NCBI GenBank assembly: GCA_017694845.1 | Contig: JADIMI010000050.1 | Location: forward strand, 1-63,103 | Source of the DNA: Candidatus Cryptobacteroides intestinavium | GTDB lineage: Bacteria; Bacteroidota; Bacteroidia; Bacteroidales; UBA932 | Reading direction: 5' to 3' | Length of the DNA: 63,103 nt | Shown: positions 1 to 6,838 of the stretch, in pieces | How the letters are laid out: every line of letters begins with the position of its first letter | Position numbering within the stretch: the stretch's first letter is position 1 | The notes under the pieces: generated by a model | What the model was told of the DNA's origin: nothing | Database searches by the model: none | What the model saw: the letters and a program-made list of their open reading frames with translations, nothing else | Translations under genes and position numbers: made by a program

Positions 1-111
1 CCCTATGGAATCCATTTCAGGAATGGCATCTGCAGATTCTGTCTCGACTTTGATAGCTTCTTCATTTACATCCGGCTCATTTGCTGCATCACGGATAATC
101 TCTTCACTCAT
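1..111 (-). CDS. N-terminal fragment of an acidic protein, function unknown
   Basis: The first 37 codons of a minus-strand gene are present; the rest lies before the window. The ATG is at 111 and the frame stays open to base 1. The visible part is strongly acidic (MSEEIIRDAANEP..., rich in Glu and Asp) with no signal peptide or membrane segment, so a cytosolic protein is likely. Acidic N-termini of this kind occur in several Bacteroidota families, for example DUF349 proteins, but nothing visible here fixes the family. It is divergent from trmD, and a TAnnTTTG box lies 42 bp upstream. Confidence 0.6.
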   Translation of the reverse strand, partial: MSEEIIRDAANEPDVNEEAIKVETESADAIPEMDSIG

Positions 112-152
112 AATATTGGAGTTTATAGAAGGTTTTTACATATTCCGGCCTG

Positions 153-160
153 CAAATATA
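153..160 (-). promoter_or_regulatory. Bacteroidota -7 box for the gene at 1-111
   Basis: On the minus strand this reads TATATTTG, a match to the TAnnTTTG -7 consensus of the Bacteroidota primary sigma factor. Transcription would start near 146 and give a leader of about 35 nt. No clear -33 TTTG is seen at the usual spacing. Confidence 0.45.
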
Positions 161-190
161 TGATTTTTTCGTGAAAAACTTATAAAATAC

Positions 191-198
191 TATTTTTG
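191..198 (+). promoter_or_regulatory. Bacteroidota -7 box for trmD
   Basis: TATTTTTG matches TAnnTTTG, 31 bp before the trmD ATG. The -33 region is only TTTC. Together with the opposite box at 153-160 it makes a compact divergent promoter region. Confidence 0.45.
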
Positions 199-229
199 CG
201 GATGCGAAAACCGGAAAAAACACTAAAGA

Positions 230-907
230 ATGAGAATAGACATAATAACAGTCGTTCCAGAGCTTCTGGAAAGCCCGCTCAGCCACTCAATAGTAGGCAG
301 AGCCATCAAGAAAGGACTGGTAGAGATATACGTGCATAATCTGCGGGAATACGGAAAAGGGCCGAGGCAGCAGGTAGATGACTACAGCTACGGAGGAGAT
401 GCCGGAATGGTGATGATGGTAGAGCCGATCTATATGATGATCGAGAGCCTGAAGGCAGAACGGGAATATGACGACATTATATATATGTCACCGGACGGAG
501 AGACCTTCACCCAGGGGATGGCGAACGAGCTGTCCCTCGAAAGGAACATCATCATACTGTGCGGACATTATAAAGGTGTCGACCAGAGGGTGAGGGATCA
601 TCTGATCACACGCGAGATCTCTGTCGGGGACTATGTACTGAGCGGAGGGGAAATTCCGGCGGCCATTGTCGCCGATGCAATTGTGAGACTTATTCCAGGT
701 GCGATCACTGACGAGACATCTGCACTGAGCGACTGTTTCCAGGATGGTCTGCTGTCCGCGCCTATCTACACCAGGCCAGCCGAGTTCAACGGCTGGAAGG
801 TCCCTGAAGTGCTTCTGAGCGGCAATCCGAAACTCATCCGGGAGTGGCAGGATGAGCAGGCGATCGAACGGACAAAAAAATTAAGGCCAAAACTTTTATC
901 AGAATAA
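230..907 (+). CDS. trmD: tRNA (guanine-N1-)-methyltransferase TrmD
   Basis: TrmD transfers a methyl group from S-adenosylmethionine to G37 of tRNAs, next to the anticodon, and prevents +1 frameshifting. The 225-residue product has the usual length. It starts with [11 protein letters not shown], carries the conserved YGGDAGMVM segment near residue 54, and has the deep-knot SAM-binding region with [10 protein letters not shown] near residue 110 and DYVLSGGE near residue 133. The C-terminal tail ending in [10 protein letters not shown] is also typical. The gene is not in a visible ribosomal-protein operon here. Its stop codon overlaps the start of the strong promoter at 908-938. Start chosen at the only ATG that gives the family N-terminus. 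Confidence 0.97.
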   Translation: MRIDIITVVPELLESPLSHSIVGRAIKKGLVEIYVHNLREYGKGPRQQVDDYSYGGDAGMVMMVEPIYMMIESLKAEREYDDIIYMSPDGETFTQGMANELSLERNIIILCGHYKGVDQRVRDHLITREISVGDYVLSGGEIPAAIVADAIVRLIPGAITDETSALSDCFQDGLLSAPIYTRPAEFNGWKVPEVLLSGNPKLIREWQDEQAIERTKKLRPKLLSE

Positions 908-938
908 TTTGTTTTTAAGAAAAAGTTAATTACATTTG
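908..938 (+). promoter_or_regulatory. Strong Bacteroidota promoter just after trmD
   Basis: TTTG at 908-911, a 19-bp spacer and TACATTTG at 931-938 form a textbook match to the Bacteroidota TTTG / TAnnTTTG promoter. It begins on the base after the trmD stop codon. No protein gene follows on this strand for over 1 kb, so it probably drives the candidate small RNA at about 945-1115. Confidence 0.7.
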
Positions 939-944
939 CAGAGT

Positions 945-1115
945 GTTACAAACAAAGCAGATTTTACTTAAAATTATAAGCGAATTTTGAGATTACGTTA
1001 AACAAAAGAATACTTACTTTCTAATATCTAACCACTACTAATTAATTATCCAATCGGGATACACACTACTAACTAACCAGAAACGCCCCGCAGTGATTGC
1101 GGGACGTTTTTTCTT
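945..1115 (+). ncRNA. Candidate intergenic small RNA, about 170 nt
   Basis: The segment lies between a consensus promoter (908-938) and a clear intrinsic terminator (1081-1115), with no start codon followed by a useful reading frame. The transcript would be AT-rich and mostly unpaired in its middle, with repeated CTAAC/ACTACTAA-type words at about 1020-1080, then the GC-rich terminator stem. The family is not recognised; it does not show the features of tmRNA, RNase P, SRP or 6S RNA that can be judged by eye. It could also be a long untranslated leader of a lost gene. The transcription start is inferred from the -7 box. Confidence 0.5.
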
Positions 1116-1118
1116 TCT
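1081..1118 (+). terminator. Rho-independent terminator
   Basis: Stem of AAACG-C-CCCGCA (1081-1092) with TGCGGG-A-CGTTT (1098-1109), one internal C/A mismatch, a 5-nt loop and a run of T from 1107 to 1112. It ends the candidate small RNA and would also stop trmD read-through. Confidence 0.85.
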
Positions 1119-1154
1119 GTCCGCACCTCAATACCTCCCGTGACATACGCCGGA

Positions 1155-1253
1155 TGTCATTCCGAGCAGCCAGCACACTGTCATTCCGAGCAAAGCGAGG
1201 AATCTGCTACAGGGCGCCTTCCCTGTCATTCTGAGCGGCCAGCGAAGAATCTG
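1155..1253. repeat. Cluster of dispersed palindromic repeats (family A)
   Basis: Three copies in the same direction: a truncated one at 1155-1167 and fuller ones at 1179-1206 and 1224-1253. Each starts TGTCATTC and the fuller ones end GAATCTG. The same family recurs in many gaps of this window. Open frames running through these copies are not genes. Confidence 0.8.
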
Positions 1254-1272
1254 GAGAAGAAGGGCGGGACAA

Positions 1273-1345
1273 CGGACCGCGAACAAGGTTATTTCACATT
1301 GCATTGTGTCTCAACGAATTACAAAAACCAGATGTTCGCGGTCCG
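1273..1345. repeat. 13-bp perfect inverted repeat with 47-nt loop
   Basis: CGGACCGCGAACA at 1273-1285 is followed by its exact reverse complement at 1333-1345. Inside, GGTT (1287-1290) can pair with AACC (1326-1329). The element sits between the repeat cluster and the 3' end of the minus-strand hydrolase gene. No T-run follows on either strand, so it is not a standard terminator. Confidence 0.55.
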
Positions 1346-1381
1346 CTGTAACATCTTGAAAAAGTTTACATACACTACTGT

Positions 1382-2215
1382 TTACTGCTCCGGAAATATG
1401 AAAGCCGGCTCCGGAAAATGCATCCCACCCATGACAAATTTCCCTTGCCTGGCATAGTCCAGTATACTGACTCTGGTCGCGGCCGCCTGATTAGGATCCA
1501 TATCATAGAGTGCGCATATTTCAGGATGCACCAGCTGCAGAGCCGCACCGTGCACAAGATCGCCTACAACCAGAAGACGTCCGATCTGATATAACGTATG
1601 GCCTGGAGTATGCCCGGGAGCGGCTATAGGCTTCACACCGCAAGGAAGGTCGTCCGCATATCCGAACTTATGCAGCCGGTCTTCATAGCAGTCCATTACA
1701 GCCACCACCTGCCCTTTCTTCTCCACGGGCATTGCCATCCACTCATCATATTCCACCTCAGGCACATACACATCCGCATCCGGGAAAACCGCCTCGCCTC
1801 CTTCTCCGATCATTCCCCCGATATGGTCTCCGTGGAAATGAGTCAGGAATATGCAGTCAATATCTTCCGGTGCAAGCCCGAGAGAGTGAAGAGAAGGAAG
1901 CAGCCCTGACCCGGGCATTCCGAGTCCGGTATCGAAAAGCAGGTATCTCCCTTCTTTCTCCACAAGGAAGACGCTTACCGACGCCGGCACTCCATCATTG
2001 AGTCCGAGAGATGCCATCAAACTGTCAGAAGCATCCGGGAAAAGAGACCTTTCCATCAGACGAGGCTCTGCATTGTCCCTTATCCAGGTCACACGGAGCC
2101 CATCCAGATCTATAGTCTTCACTCCATCCGGCTGACCGGCGGCGCCGCACGATACAACAGCCGCAGAAATAGCGGATGCTGCTCCCAATACATATAGCAA
2201 TTTTCTCATTTTCAC
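1382..2215 (-). CDS. Metallo-beta-lactamase-fold hydrolase, lipoprotein
   Basis: The 277-residue product starts with a lipoprotein signal (Cys23 in VVSCG), so it should be anchored to a membrane on the periplasmic side. The metal-binding motif THFHGDHIGG (His126, His128, Asp130, His131) is intact, followed by the APGHTPGH segment, VVGDLVHG and a final GGMHFPEP, the usual order for the MBL fold. It resembles lactonase and phosphodiesterase-type MBL proteins that bind two metals, but the substrate cannot be read from sequence. It is transcribed away from the EEP-family gene at 2391, and they share a 175-bp region with two palindromes. Confidence 0.85.
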   Translation of the reverse strand: MKMRKLLYVLGAASAISAAVVSCGAAGQPDGVKTIDLDGLRVTWIRDNAEPRLMERSLFPDASDSLMASLGLNDGVPASVSVFLVEKEGRYLLFDTGLGMPGSGLLPSLHSLGLAPEDIDCIFLTHFHGDHIGGMIGEGGEAVFPDADVYVPEVEYDEWMAMPVEKKGQVVAVMDCYEDRLHKFGYADDLPCGVKPIAAPGHTPGHTLYQIGRLLVVGDLVHGAALQLVHPEICALYDMDPNQAAATRVSILDYARQGKFVMGGMHFPEPAFIFPEQ

Positions 2216-2282
2216 ATTTTATTATTCGGTTAAAACGATATGGCTGTATCCGGACGATGTCTGCTTTTCCTTGCCAAGGGCA

Positions 2283-2296
2283 GTTTTCCGGAAAAC
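2283..2296. promoter_or_regulatory. 14-bp perfect palindrome in divergent region
   Basis: GTTTTCCGGAAAAC is its own reverse complement. It lies between two divergent genes, 67 bp before the hydrolase ATG on one side and upstream of the TATATTTG box on the other, a plausible operator position. No regulator gene is adjacent. Confidence 0.35.
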
Positions 2297-2323
2297 GATG
2301 CCAATATAATCAAATATTCTGAA

Positions 2324-2331
2324 TATATTTG
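2324..2331 (+). promoter_or_regulatory. -7 box for the EEP-family gene
   Basis: TATATTTG matches TAnnTTTG and would start transcription near 2338, about 53 nt before the ATG at 2391. The -33 region is not recognisable. Confidence 0.4.
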
Positions 2332-2353
2332 TCTAATGCAATCCGGGTTTCCG

Positions 2354-2368
2354 GGATATGACATATCC
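2354..2368. promoter_or_regulatory. Palindrome GGATAT-GAC-ATATCC in the 5' leader
   Basis: Two perfect 6-bp arms around a 3-bp centre, ending 22 bp before the ATG at 2391 and after the predicted transcription start. It could be an operator or a small RNA hairpin; there is no direct evidence for either. Confidence 0.3.
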
Positions 2369-2390
2369 TGTCCGGCAAAACACAGATACA

Positions 2391-3449
2391 ATGAAAAAGA
2401 TTATCCTGATATGCATTTTGTGCCTGTCCGGTGCAGTATGCCCGGCCAGAAGCTCCCTTAAAGTATTCCAGCTCAACCTGTGGAACGCTACCACAAATGT
2501 CCCGGAAAGCGAAGAAGGGACCGTACGGATACTGAAAGACATCGATGCCGATATCGTACTTCTGTGCGAAGCCACGACAGGCAAGGACACATCTCTTGTC
2601 AGAAGGGTCGCTGACAGACTGTCTGCCGACGGGCTGCACTACTATCTTTCAGGAGCCGGACATCCTGTATGTATGCTGACGAAGGAGAAACCGGAAAAGG
2701 CTGAATGGACATGCATTATTCCGGGGAACGAGGAACGGGCCATACTGAAAGTTACACTGGACATCGACGGGAGGCCTTTCGCCATCTATTCCGCTCACCT
2801 TGACCACAGGAACTATCAATGTTATATGCCAAGAGGATACAGCGGTTCCAGCTGGAAAAAGATAGACGGCCCCATAACAGACGAGGCTGCCATTCTGGAA
2901 GCGAACAGGAAGAGCTACAGGGATGAAAGCATCAGGGCATTCATTGAAGAGTCGACGAAAGACCTTGCAGAAGGGAAAACTGTAATCATAGGAGGAGATT
3001 TCAACGAACCATCTCATCTCGACTGGGGAGAAAGCACTTCCGGACTGAGAGACCATAACGGAGCGACAGTAAGGTGGGACTGCTCAGCTATGCTGGAAGA
3101 AGCCGGATTCACCGATGCCTACAGGGAAAAGCATCCTGACCCTGTGACCTGGCCCGGAATAACATATCCCGCAGGAAACGAGGAAGCCAGAAAAGCCGGG
3201 CTGAACAGCCTTAGCTGGGCACCTGAAGCAGATGAGAGGGAACGGATCGACTTCATCTACTACCACTCCCCTTCCGCATCATTCTCCGTCAAGTCAGGAA
3301 CGATTGTCGGACCTGCAGCGACCGTGATACGGGACAGGATAGTCAAGGACAGGCGACAGGACCAGGTACTCGAGCCCGATGCAATATGGCCGAGCGACCA
3401 CCGCGGCAACCTCATCGTATTCTCGTTCAAGGCAGGACACAGGGAATAG
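2391..3449 (+). CDS. Endonuclease/exonuclease/phosphatase-family protein, secreted
   Basis: A 352-residue member of the EEP superfamily (DNase I / sphingomyelinase / inositol phosphatase fold). The family signatures are visible: FQLNLWNAT near residue 26, ADIVLLCEAT with the metal-binding Glu, IGGDFNEPSH (Asp and Asn of the active site) and the terminal SDHRGN pair of Asp and His. An N-terminal signal peptide (MKKIILICILCLSGAV) argues for export and for the ATG at 2391 rather than an in-frame one 33 bp upstream, which would bury the signal. The substrate (nucleic acid, lipid or phosphorylated sugar) is unknown. Confidence 0.85.
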   Translation: MKKIILICILCLSGAVCPARSSLKVFQLNLWNATTNVPESEEGTVRILKDIDADIVLLCEATTGKDTSLVRRVADRLSADGLHYYLSGAGHPVCMLTKEKPEKAEWTCIIPGNEERAILKVTLDIDGRPFAIYSAHLDHRNYQCYMPRGYSGSSWKKIDGPITDEAAILEANRKSYRDESIRAFIEESTKDLAEGKTVIIGGDFNEPSHLDWGESTSGLRDHNGATVRWDCSAMLEEAGFTDAYREKHPDPVTWPGITYPAGNEEARKAGLNSLSWAPEADERERIDFIYYHSPSASFSVKSGTIVGPAATVIRDRIVKDRRQDQVLEPDAIWPSDHRGNLIVFSFKAGHRE

Positions 3450-3513
3450 TCATACCGGAACTGCGCCTGGACAGAGCATCATCTTAACGGCAGAACAGAA
3501 CCTACATTACAAT

Positions 3514-3834
3514 ATGAAAACAGACGAAACAATAGAAATAAGGCACGACAAAGACGGGCATCGTTTTTACACAATTGTTGACGGGAACACGGCTCACGTC
3601 GCCTACAGAATATATGATGGCGTGCTGGATATCCGGCATACAATTGTTCCGGAAGCCATAGAAGGCCGCGGGATCGCATCTGCGCTTGTCAGAGAAGCAT
3701 ACGACTATGCACGGGAAGAAGGGCTGAAGCCGGTAGCCACCTGCCGGTATGCTGTCACCTGGCTTGAAAGGCATCCTGAATACAACGGTCACCCCGGCAA
3801 GGACTGGTGTCCAGATGGCAGCTGCGGCATATGA
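3514..3834 (+). CDS. Small GNAT-type N-acetyltransferase (COG2388-like)
   Basis: A 106-residue protein that fits the short GNAT family related to YjdJ. After a beta-rich start it has the acetyl-CoA loop region VPEAIEGRGIASALV (near residue 50), then AYDYAREEGLKPVATCRYAVTWLERHPEY, typical for this group. These small enzymes are mostly uncharacterised. The ATG at 3514 is preferred because upstream codons do not match the family. It follows the EEP gene by 64 bp and precedes the nitroreductase by about 100 bp; the three may be co-transcribed but are not clearly functionally linked. Confidence 0.85.
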   Translation: MKTDETIEIRHDKDGHRFYTIVDGNTAHVAYRIYDGVLDIRHTIVPEAIEGRGIASALVREAYDYAREEGLKPVATCRYAVTWLERHPEYNGHPGKDWCPDGSCGI

Positions 3835-3934
3835 CCGGACCATTGAAAGGCGGACGGAGAAAACGGGAAACACTCTGAAGGAATGTTTTCCCGACTACAG
3901 CGACAGTTCCATAATCAAACCAGATATAAATACT

Positions 3935-4585
3935 ATGAAAATCACAAGAATTTCAGCGATCAGCATCGCTCTACTTGCCATCAGTTCGGCATTTTCAGGC
4001 TGCTGCAACAGTTCCGACAACCAGACAGCGACAGAAGTCTCTGTATCCGAGACAGTCATAGAAAACATTATGACCCGCAGAAGTATCAGGAAGTACAGAC
4101 CGCAGCCAGTGGGACGCGACACAATGCAGATAATACTTAACTGCGGCATCAATGCACCGAACGGGCAGAACAAACAGTCGTGGGAAGTACGTGTCGTCGA
4201 CAATCCAGAATATATCAACGGCATTACAGCCGCGTATCTCAAGGAAAATCCTGCTGCAGGTAAAGACCCATCTTTCGTAAATATGTTCCGTAACGCCCCT
4301 ACTGTCGTGTTCATCGCCAACGATCATAGCTACGACTTCTCCCAGATCGACTGTGGTCTTCTGGCCGAAAATATGATTCTCTCCGCATGGTCGATGGGTA
4401 TCGGCTCCTGCTGCCTTGGAGGGCCAGCAAGATTTATGACCGGAAGCCCTGCTGCCGCCGACTATGTGAAGCAGCTCGGATTCTCGGAGGGCTATGACCT
4501 GCTTCTCTGCATTGCTTTCGGATACCCGGATGAAACTCCTGCAGCCAAACCGCGCGATGCATCCAAGGCCAGGTATATAGACTGA
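3935..4585 (+). CDS. Nitroreductase-family lipoprotein
   Basis: A 216-residue FMN-dependent nitroreductase-fold protein. The family start IMTRRSIRKYRPQPV binds the FMN phosphate, followed by NAPNGQNKQSWEVRVV, the later MILSAWSMGIGSC segment and the C-terminal CIAFGYPDE. Unusually for a nitroreductase it begins with a lipoprotein signal (Cys23 in SGCC), which places it outside the cytoplasm; an exported flavoprotein would need its flavin delivered there. The ATG at 3935 gives this signal sequence; the longer open frame upstream overlaps the acetyltransferase gene. The natural electron acceptor is unknown. Confidence 0.85.
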   Translation: MKITRISAISIALLAISSAFSGCCNSSDNQTATEVSVSETVIENIMTRRSIRKYRPQPVGRDTMQIILNCGINAPNGQNKQSWEVRVVDNPEYINGITAAYLKENPAAGKDPSFVNMFRNAPTVVFIANDHSYDFSQIDCGLLAENMILSAWSMGIGSCCLGGPARFMTGSPAAADYVKQLGFSEGYDLLLCIAFGYPDETPAAKPRDASKARYID

Positions 4586-4605
4586 CCCGGCCTGTATATG
4601 CTCTT

Positions 4606-5185
4606 ATGAAAGTATATTTAATCAGCATATTGCTGGCTCTATCATTGACCACATATGCCCAAGTCCGGGACATCAGTGTCCTGGCAGGAGTGAATGTGCC
4701 GATGTACAAAGGAGTTCTTCATCGGTATTACGCCGGGTTATGTCTCCGGGACATCCAGCAACCCGTCAAAGATGATATACGGCAGTTCATTGCTGTATCG
4801 GGAAGAGTCCTGGACAGATAAGAAAAATGCCATTTCCGTCTCCATTGATGCCGGGATGTGCCTGAATTACAGTATATGGAGATTTGACATAAAAGTAATG
4901 CCTGCATTCCATTACAACTTGACGGCTAATTATATTTACAACAAATCGACCGTAGAGGAAGATATTGTAGTGAGGGAATATACCAGACCTTTACATTGGT
5001 TCTTCTCGCTCAGCGGTGGAGTCGCATACCGCATCGAATGAGTTGTGATGTTTTTTTGACAGCAGGGAAACAATTCTCCGCTATAAATGATTATCCGCAA
5101 GAATGGAGTGGCCACTCGCAAATGGCTGGAAGATGGATATACGGGAACACCTCCCTCACAAGCGGGCAATTTCTGCTGACATATA
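4606..5185 (+). pseudogene. Frameshifted outer-membrane beta-barrel protein gene
   Basis: The first frame encodes a clean signal peptide (MKVYLISILLALSLTTYAQ) and the start of a barrel-like protein (VLAGVNVPMYK). Near 4712 the coding sense moves to another frame, which continues as EFFIGITPGYVSGTSSNPSK... and alternating-residue strands typical of small porin-like proteins until a stop at 5041. Near 5036 it seems to shift again, giving DVFLTAGKQFSAINDYPQEW. Two frameshifts in about 450 bp indicate a dead gene rather than sequencing noise, but raw reads would decide. The remains run into the CRISPR remnant, so the true 3' end is lost. Confidence 0.6.
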
Positions 5186-5187
5186 GA

Positions 5188-5347
5188 TCTGCCCGACTTT
5201 ATGGTACGATCAACAGTTACCGTGCGAGTCACAAATACTTTGTAAATCGCAAATTTCAATTCCAAATGGTACGATTAAAGGGATTGCTGAGCTTCTGGTA
5301 GAACTCTGCACCTATGCGATTTCAATTCCAGATGGTACGATTAAAAG
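5188..5347 (-). CRISPR. Orphan, decayed CRISPR array with two spacers
   Basis: Two 29-nt repeats at 5253-5281 and 5319-5347 match at 27 of 29 positions and start 66 bp apart. A third, half-degenerate copy at 5188-5216 keeps ATGGTACGAT and lies 65 bp further down. Spacers are 36 and 37 nt (5217-5252 and 5282-5318). Read on the minus strand the repeat starts CTTTTAATCGTACC and ends in ATTGAAAT, the common 3' handle of type I-B and type III CRISPR repeats. The degenerate copy lies at the far end in that direction, and its 3' half is the eroded part, as expected for a terminal repeat. No cas gene and no AT-rich leader is seen, so it is probably inactive. Confidence 0.75.
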
Positions 5348-5470
5348 CTCCTGCAGCCACCGTAAATGAAACGGCAGCCTCCCGGGATAATTATGCCTGC
5401 AACATCGTGTCGAATACCTCCCGACACATAGTTCTCCGACAATACTGTTTATCTCTTCGGAAATTTTATG

Positions 5471-5478
5471 TATGTTTG
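5471..5478 (+). promoter_or_regulatory. -7 box for the alpha/beta hydrolase gene
   Basis: TATGTTTG fits TAnnTTTG. Its distance to the ATG at 5503 would give a leader of under 20 nt. The -33 position shows only TGTTTA, so support is moderate. Confidence 0.4.
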
Positions 5479-5502
5479 ACATCTGATTAGATGATGTGAG
5501 TG

Positions 5503-6552
5503 ATGAACAAGGAATATAACGGTACCGGAGTTGACAAGCATAATTTTGAAAAAAGGACTCTGGTTTCGCCTGCCGATGGACTGGAGATCAGCGTATTGAC
5601 CTGTCATCCTGGAGAAGGTGCAAAGGGCATAGTCCAGCTTGTACACGGAATGTGCGAGCACAAGGAGAGATACGTCCCGTTTATGGAATTCCTGGCGGAC
5701 AACGGATACGCAAGCATAATACACGACCATCGCGGACACGGGGAATCGGTAAAGTCATCCGATGACCTGGGGTATTTCTATGAAGGCGGCTATACGGCTA
5801 TGATAGAGGATGTCAAGGCGGTCACGCTGCTGGCCAGGAAAGAATTCAGCGGGAACGTGACAGGCGCAGACAAAGAATCCGGAGATAACAAGGCAGGAGG
5901 GAAGCCGGAAAGGAAAGATGCCGGAGACCTGCCCCTCATCCTGTTCGGGCACAGTATGGGTTCAATGGCCGTACGGTCTTTCACCAAAAGATATGACTGT
6001 CTGATAGATGGTCTGGTGGTGTGCGGCAGCCCGAGCTACAATCCCGGACTGAAGATCGGGAAGGCACTGGCCAGAGGATATATGCTGATAATGGGAGACC
6101 GACACCGTCCGTCCCTCATACAGTCGATAGCCTTCGGTGCATTCAACAGGAAGTTCAGAGATGAAAAATCGTCCAATGCCTGGATATGTTCCGATCCGGA
6201 GATAGTCAGCGCATACGATGCGGATCCGCACTGCAATTTCCAGTTCACGACCGACGGATTCATCAATCTCTTCTCGCTGATGGAGGATGCATACGGCATT
6301 AAGGGATGGAGGAAGGCCAATCCGGACTTGCCGATAGTGTTCGTTTCAGGAGAGGACGATCCGTGCAGGATCAATAACAGAAGATTCAGTATGGCCGTCG
6401 AAAGAATGAGAGAAGCGGGTTACAGGGATGTGCAGGCCATGACATACCCGCGAATGCGGCACGAAATCCTGAACGAGACCGGCAGGGAGAAAGTATGGAA
6501 TGACATTCTGGCTTTCTGCGACAGGATAGAGAAGCAGAAAGGAAATAATTGA
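5503..6552 (+). CDS. Alpha/beta hydrolase, monoglyceride lipase-like
   Basis: A 349-residue cytosolic alpha/beta hydrolase of the serine aminopeptidase S33 / lysophospholipase group. It shows the oxyanion-side motif VQLVHGMCEHKERY, the HDHRGHGES segment, the nucleophile elbow GHSMGS with Ser151, the acid in VSGEDDPC and the C-terminal active-site His in MRHEILNE. These features fit a lipase or esterase acting on monoglycerides or lysophospholipids. A hydrophilic insert rich in Lys, Glu and Gly (about residues 115-142) just before the nucleophile strand is not typical. The ATG at 5503 directly follows a GTG in the same frame; either could start translation. A 48-codon gene follows 11 bp downstream. 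Confidence 0.88.
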   Translation: MNKEYNGTGVDKHNFEKRTLVSPADGLEISVLTCHPGEGAKGIVQLVHGMCEHKERYVPFMEFLADNGYASIIHDHRGHGESVKSSDDLGYFYEGGYTAMIEDVKAVTLLARKEFSGNVTGADKESGDNKAGGKPERKDAGDLPLILFGHSMGSMAVRSFTKRYDCLIDGLVVCGSPSYNPGLKIGKALARGYMLIMGDRHRPSLIQSIAFGAFNRKFRDEKSSNAWICSDPEIVSAYDADPHCNFQFTTDGFINLFSLMEDAYGIKGWRKANPDLPIVFVSGEDDPCRINNRRFSMAVERMREAGYRDVQAMTYPRMRHEILNETGREKVWNDILAFCDRIEKQKGNN

Positions 6553-6563
6553 ATACTGACACT

Positions 6564-6710
6564 ATGGCGGACAATTATCTTGAGCGGAAATACGAAGCCT
6601 ACCAGGAAAGGAAGGCGACGGCAGAGAAAGCGAAGCGGACTGCCTGGAAGAAGCGTCTGGATGCCTATCGCAGGAAACTGGCTGAAGAGAACGGGGAAAA
6701 GGATCAGTAG
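6564..6710 (+). CDS. 48-residue basic helical protein, function unknown
   Basis: A short frame from ATG at 6564 to TAG at 6710 encodes MADNYLERKYEAYQ... followed by alternating Lys/Arg and Glu with spaced Ala, Leu and Tyr, ending in KLAEENGEKDQ. It should form one long charged helix. Short Bacteroidota proteins starting MADNYLE are, to my knowledge, common and are found next to metabolic genes, sometimes with misleading names; no function is established. It is 11 bp behind the hydrolase and probably in its operon. Reading-frame quality (no rare codons, clean start and stop) supports a real gene. Confidence 0.65.
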   Translation: MADNYLERKYEAYQERKATAEKAKRTAWKKRLDAYRRKLAEENGEKDQ

Positions 6711-6737
6711 ACTGGATTCACACTTATTATTTTTGTG

Positions 6738-6745
6738 TATTTTTG
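6738..6745 (+). promoter_or_regulatory. -7 box for the G3E GTPase gene
   Basis: TATTTTTG matches TAnnTTTG. It implies a start near 6752 and an 87-nt leader before the ATG at 6839. No convincing -33 box is seen. The leader shows no obvious riboswitch fold. Confidence 0.4.
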
Positions 6746-6838
6746 CAGGCTGGCCATTTATCCGTGCCACGGACTGAAGCATATCTGCTGCAGAATCAGA
6801 ATGGCCGGCTGTTTAAAAAGGATAGATAACAACAGAAT

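Noticed and set aside
1273..1345. Integron attC site
   Set aside because: Lacks the GTTRRRY / RYYYAAC core sites expected of attC, and no integrase or gene cassette is nearby.
1140..1457. 105-codon open frame after trmD
   Set aside because: Made of three repeat copies (HSEQSEES-type peptide) and overlaps the end of the MBL hydrolase gene.
5122..5150. Fourth upstream CRISPR repeat (AGATGGATATACGG)
   Set aside because: Only scattered matches and wrong spacing (69 bp); likely chance and part of the pseudogene.
5407..5427. 6-bp hairpin GTGTCG...CGACAC as terminator or CRISPR leader feature
   Set aside because: Short stem, no T-run on either strand and the area is not AT-rich as leaders are.
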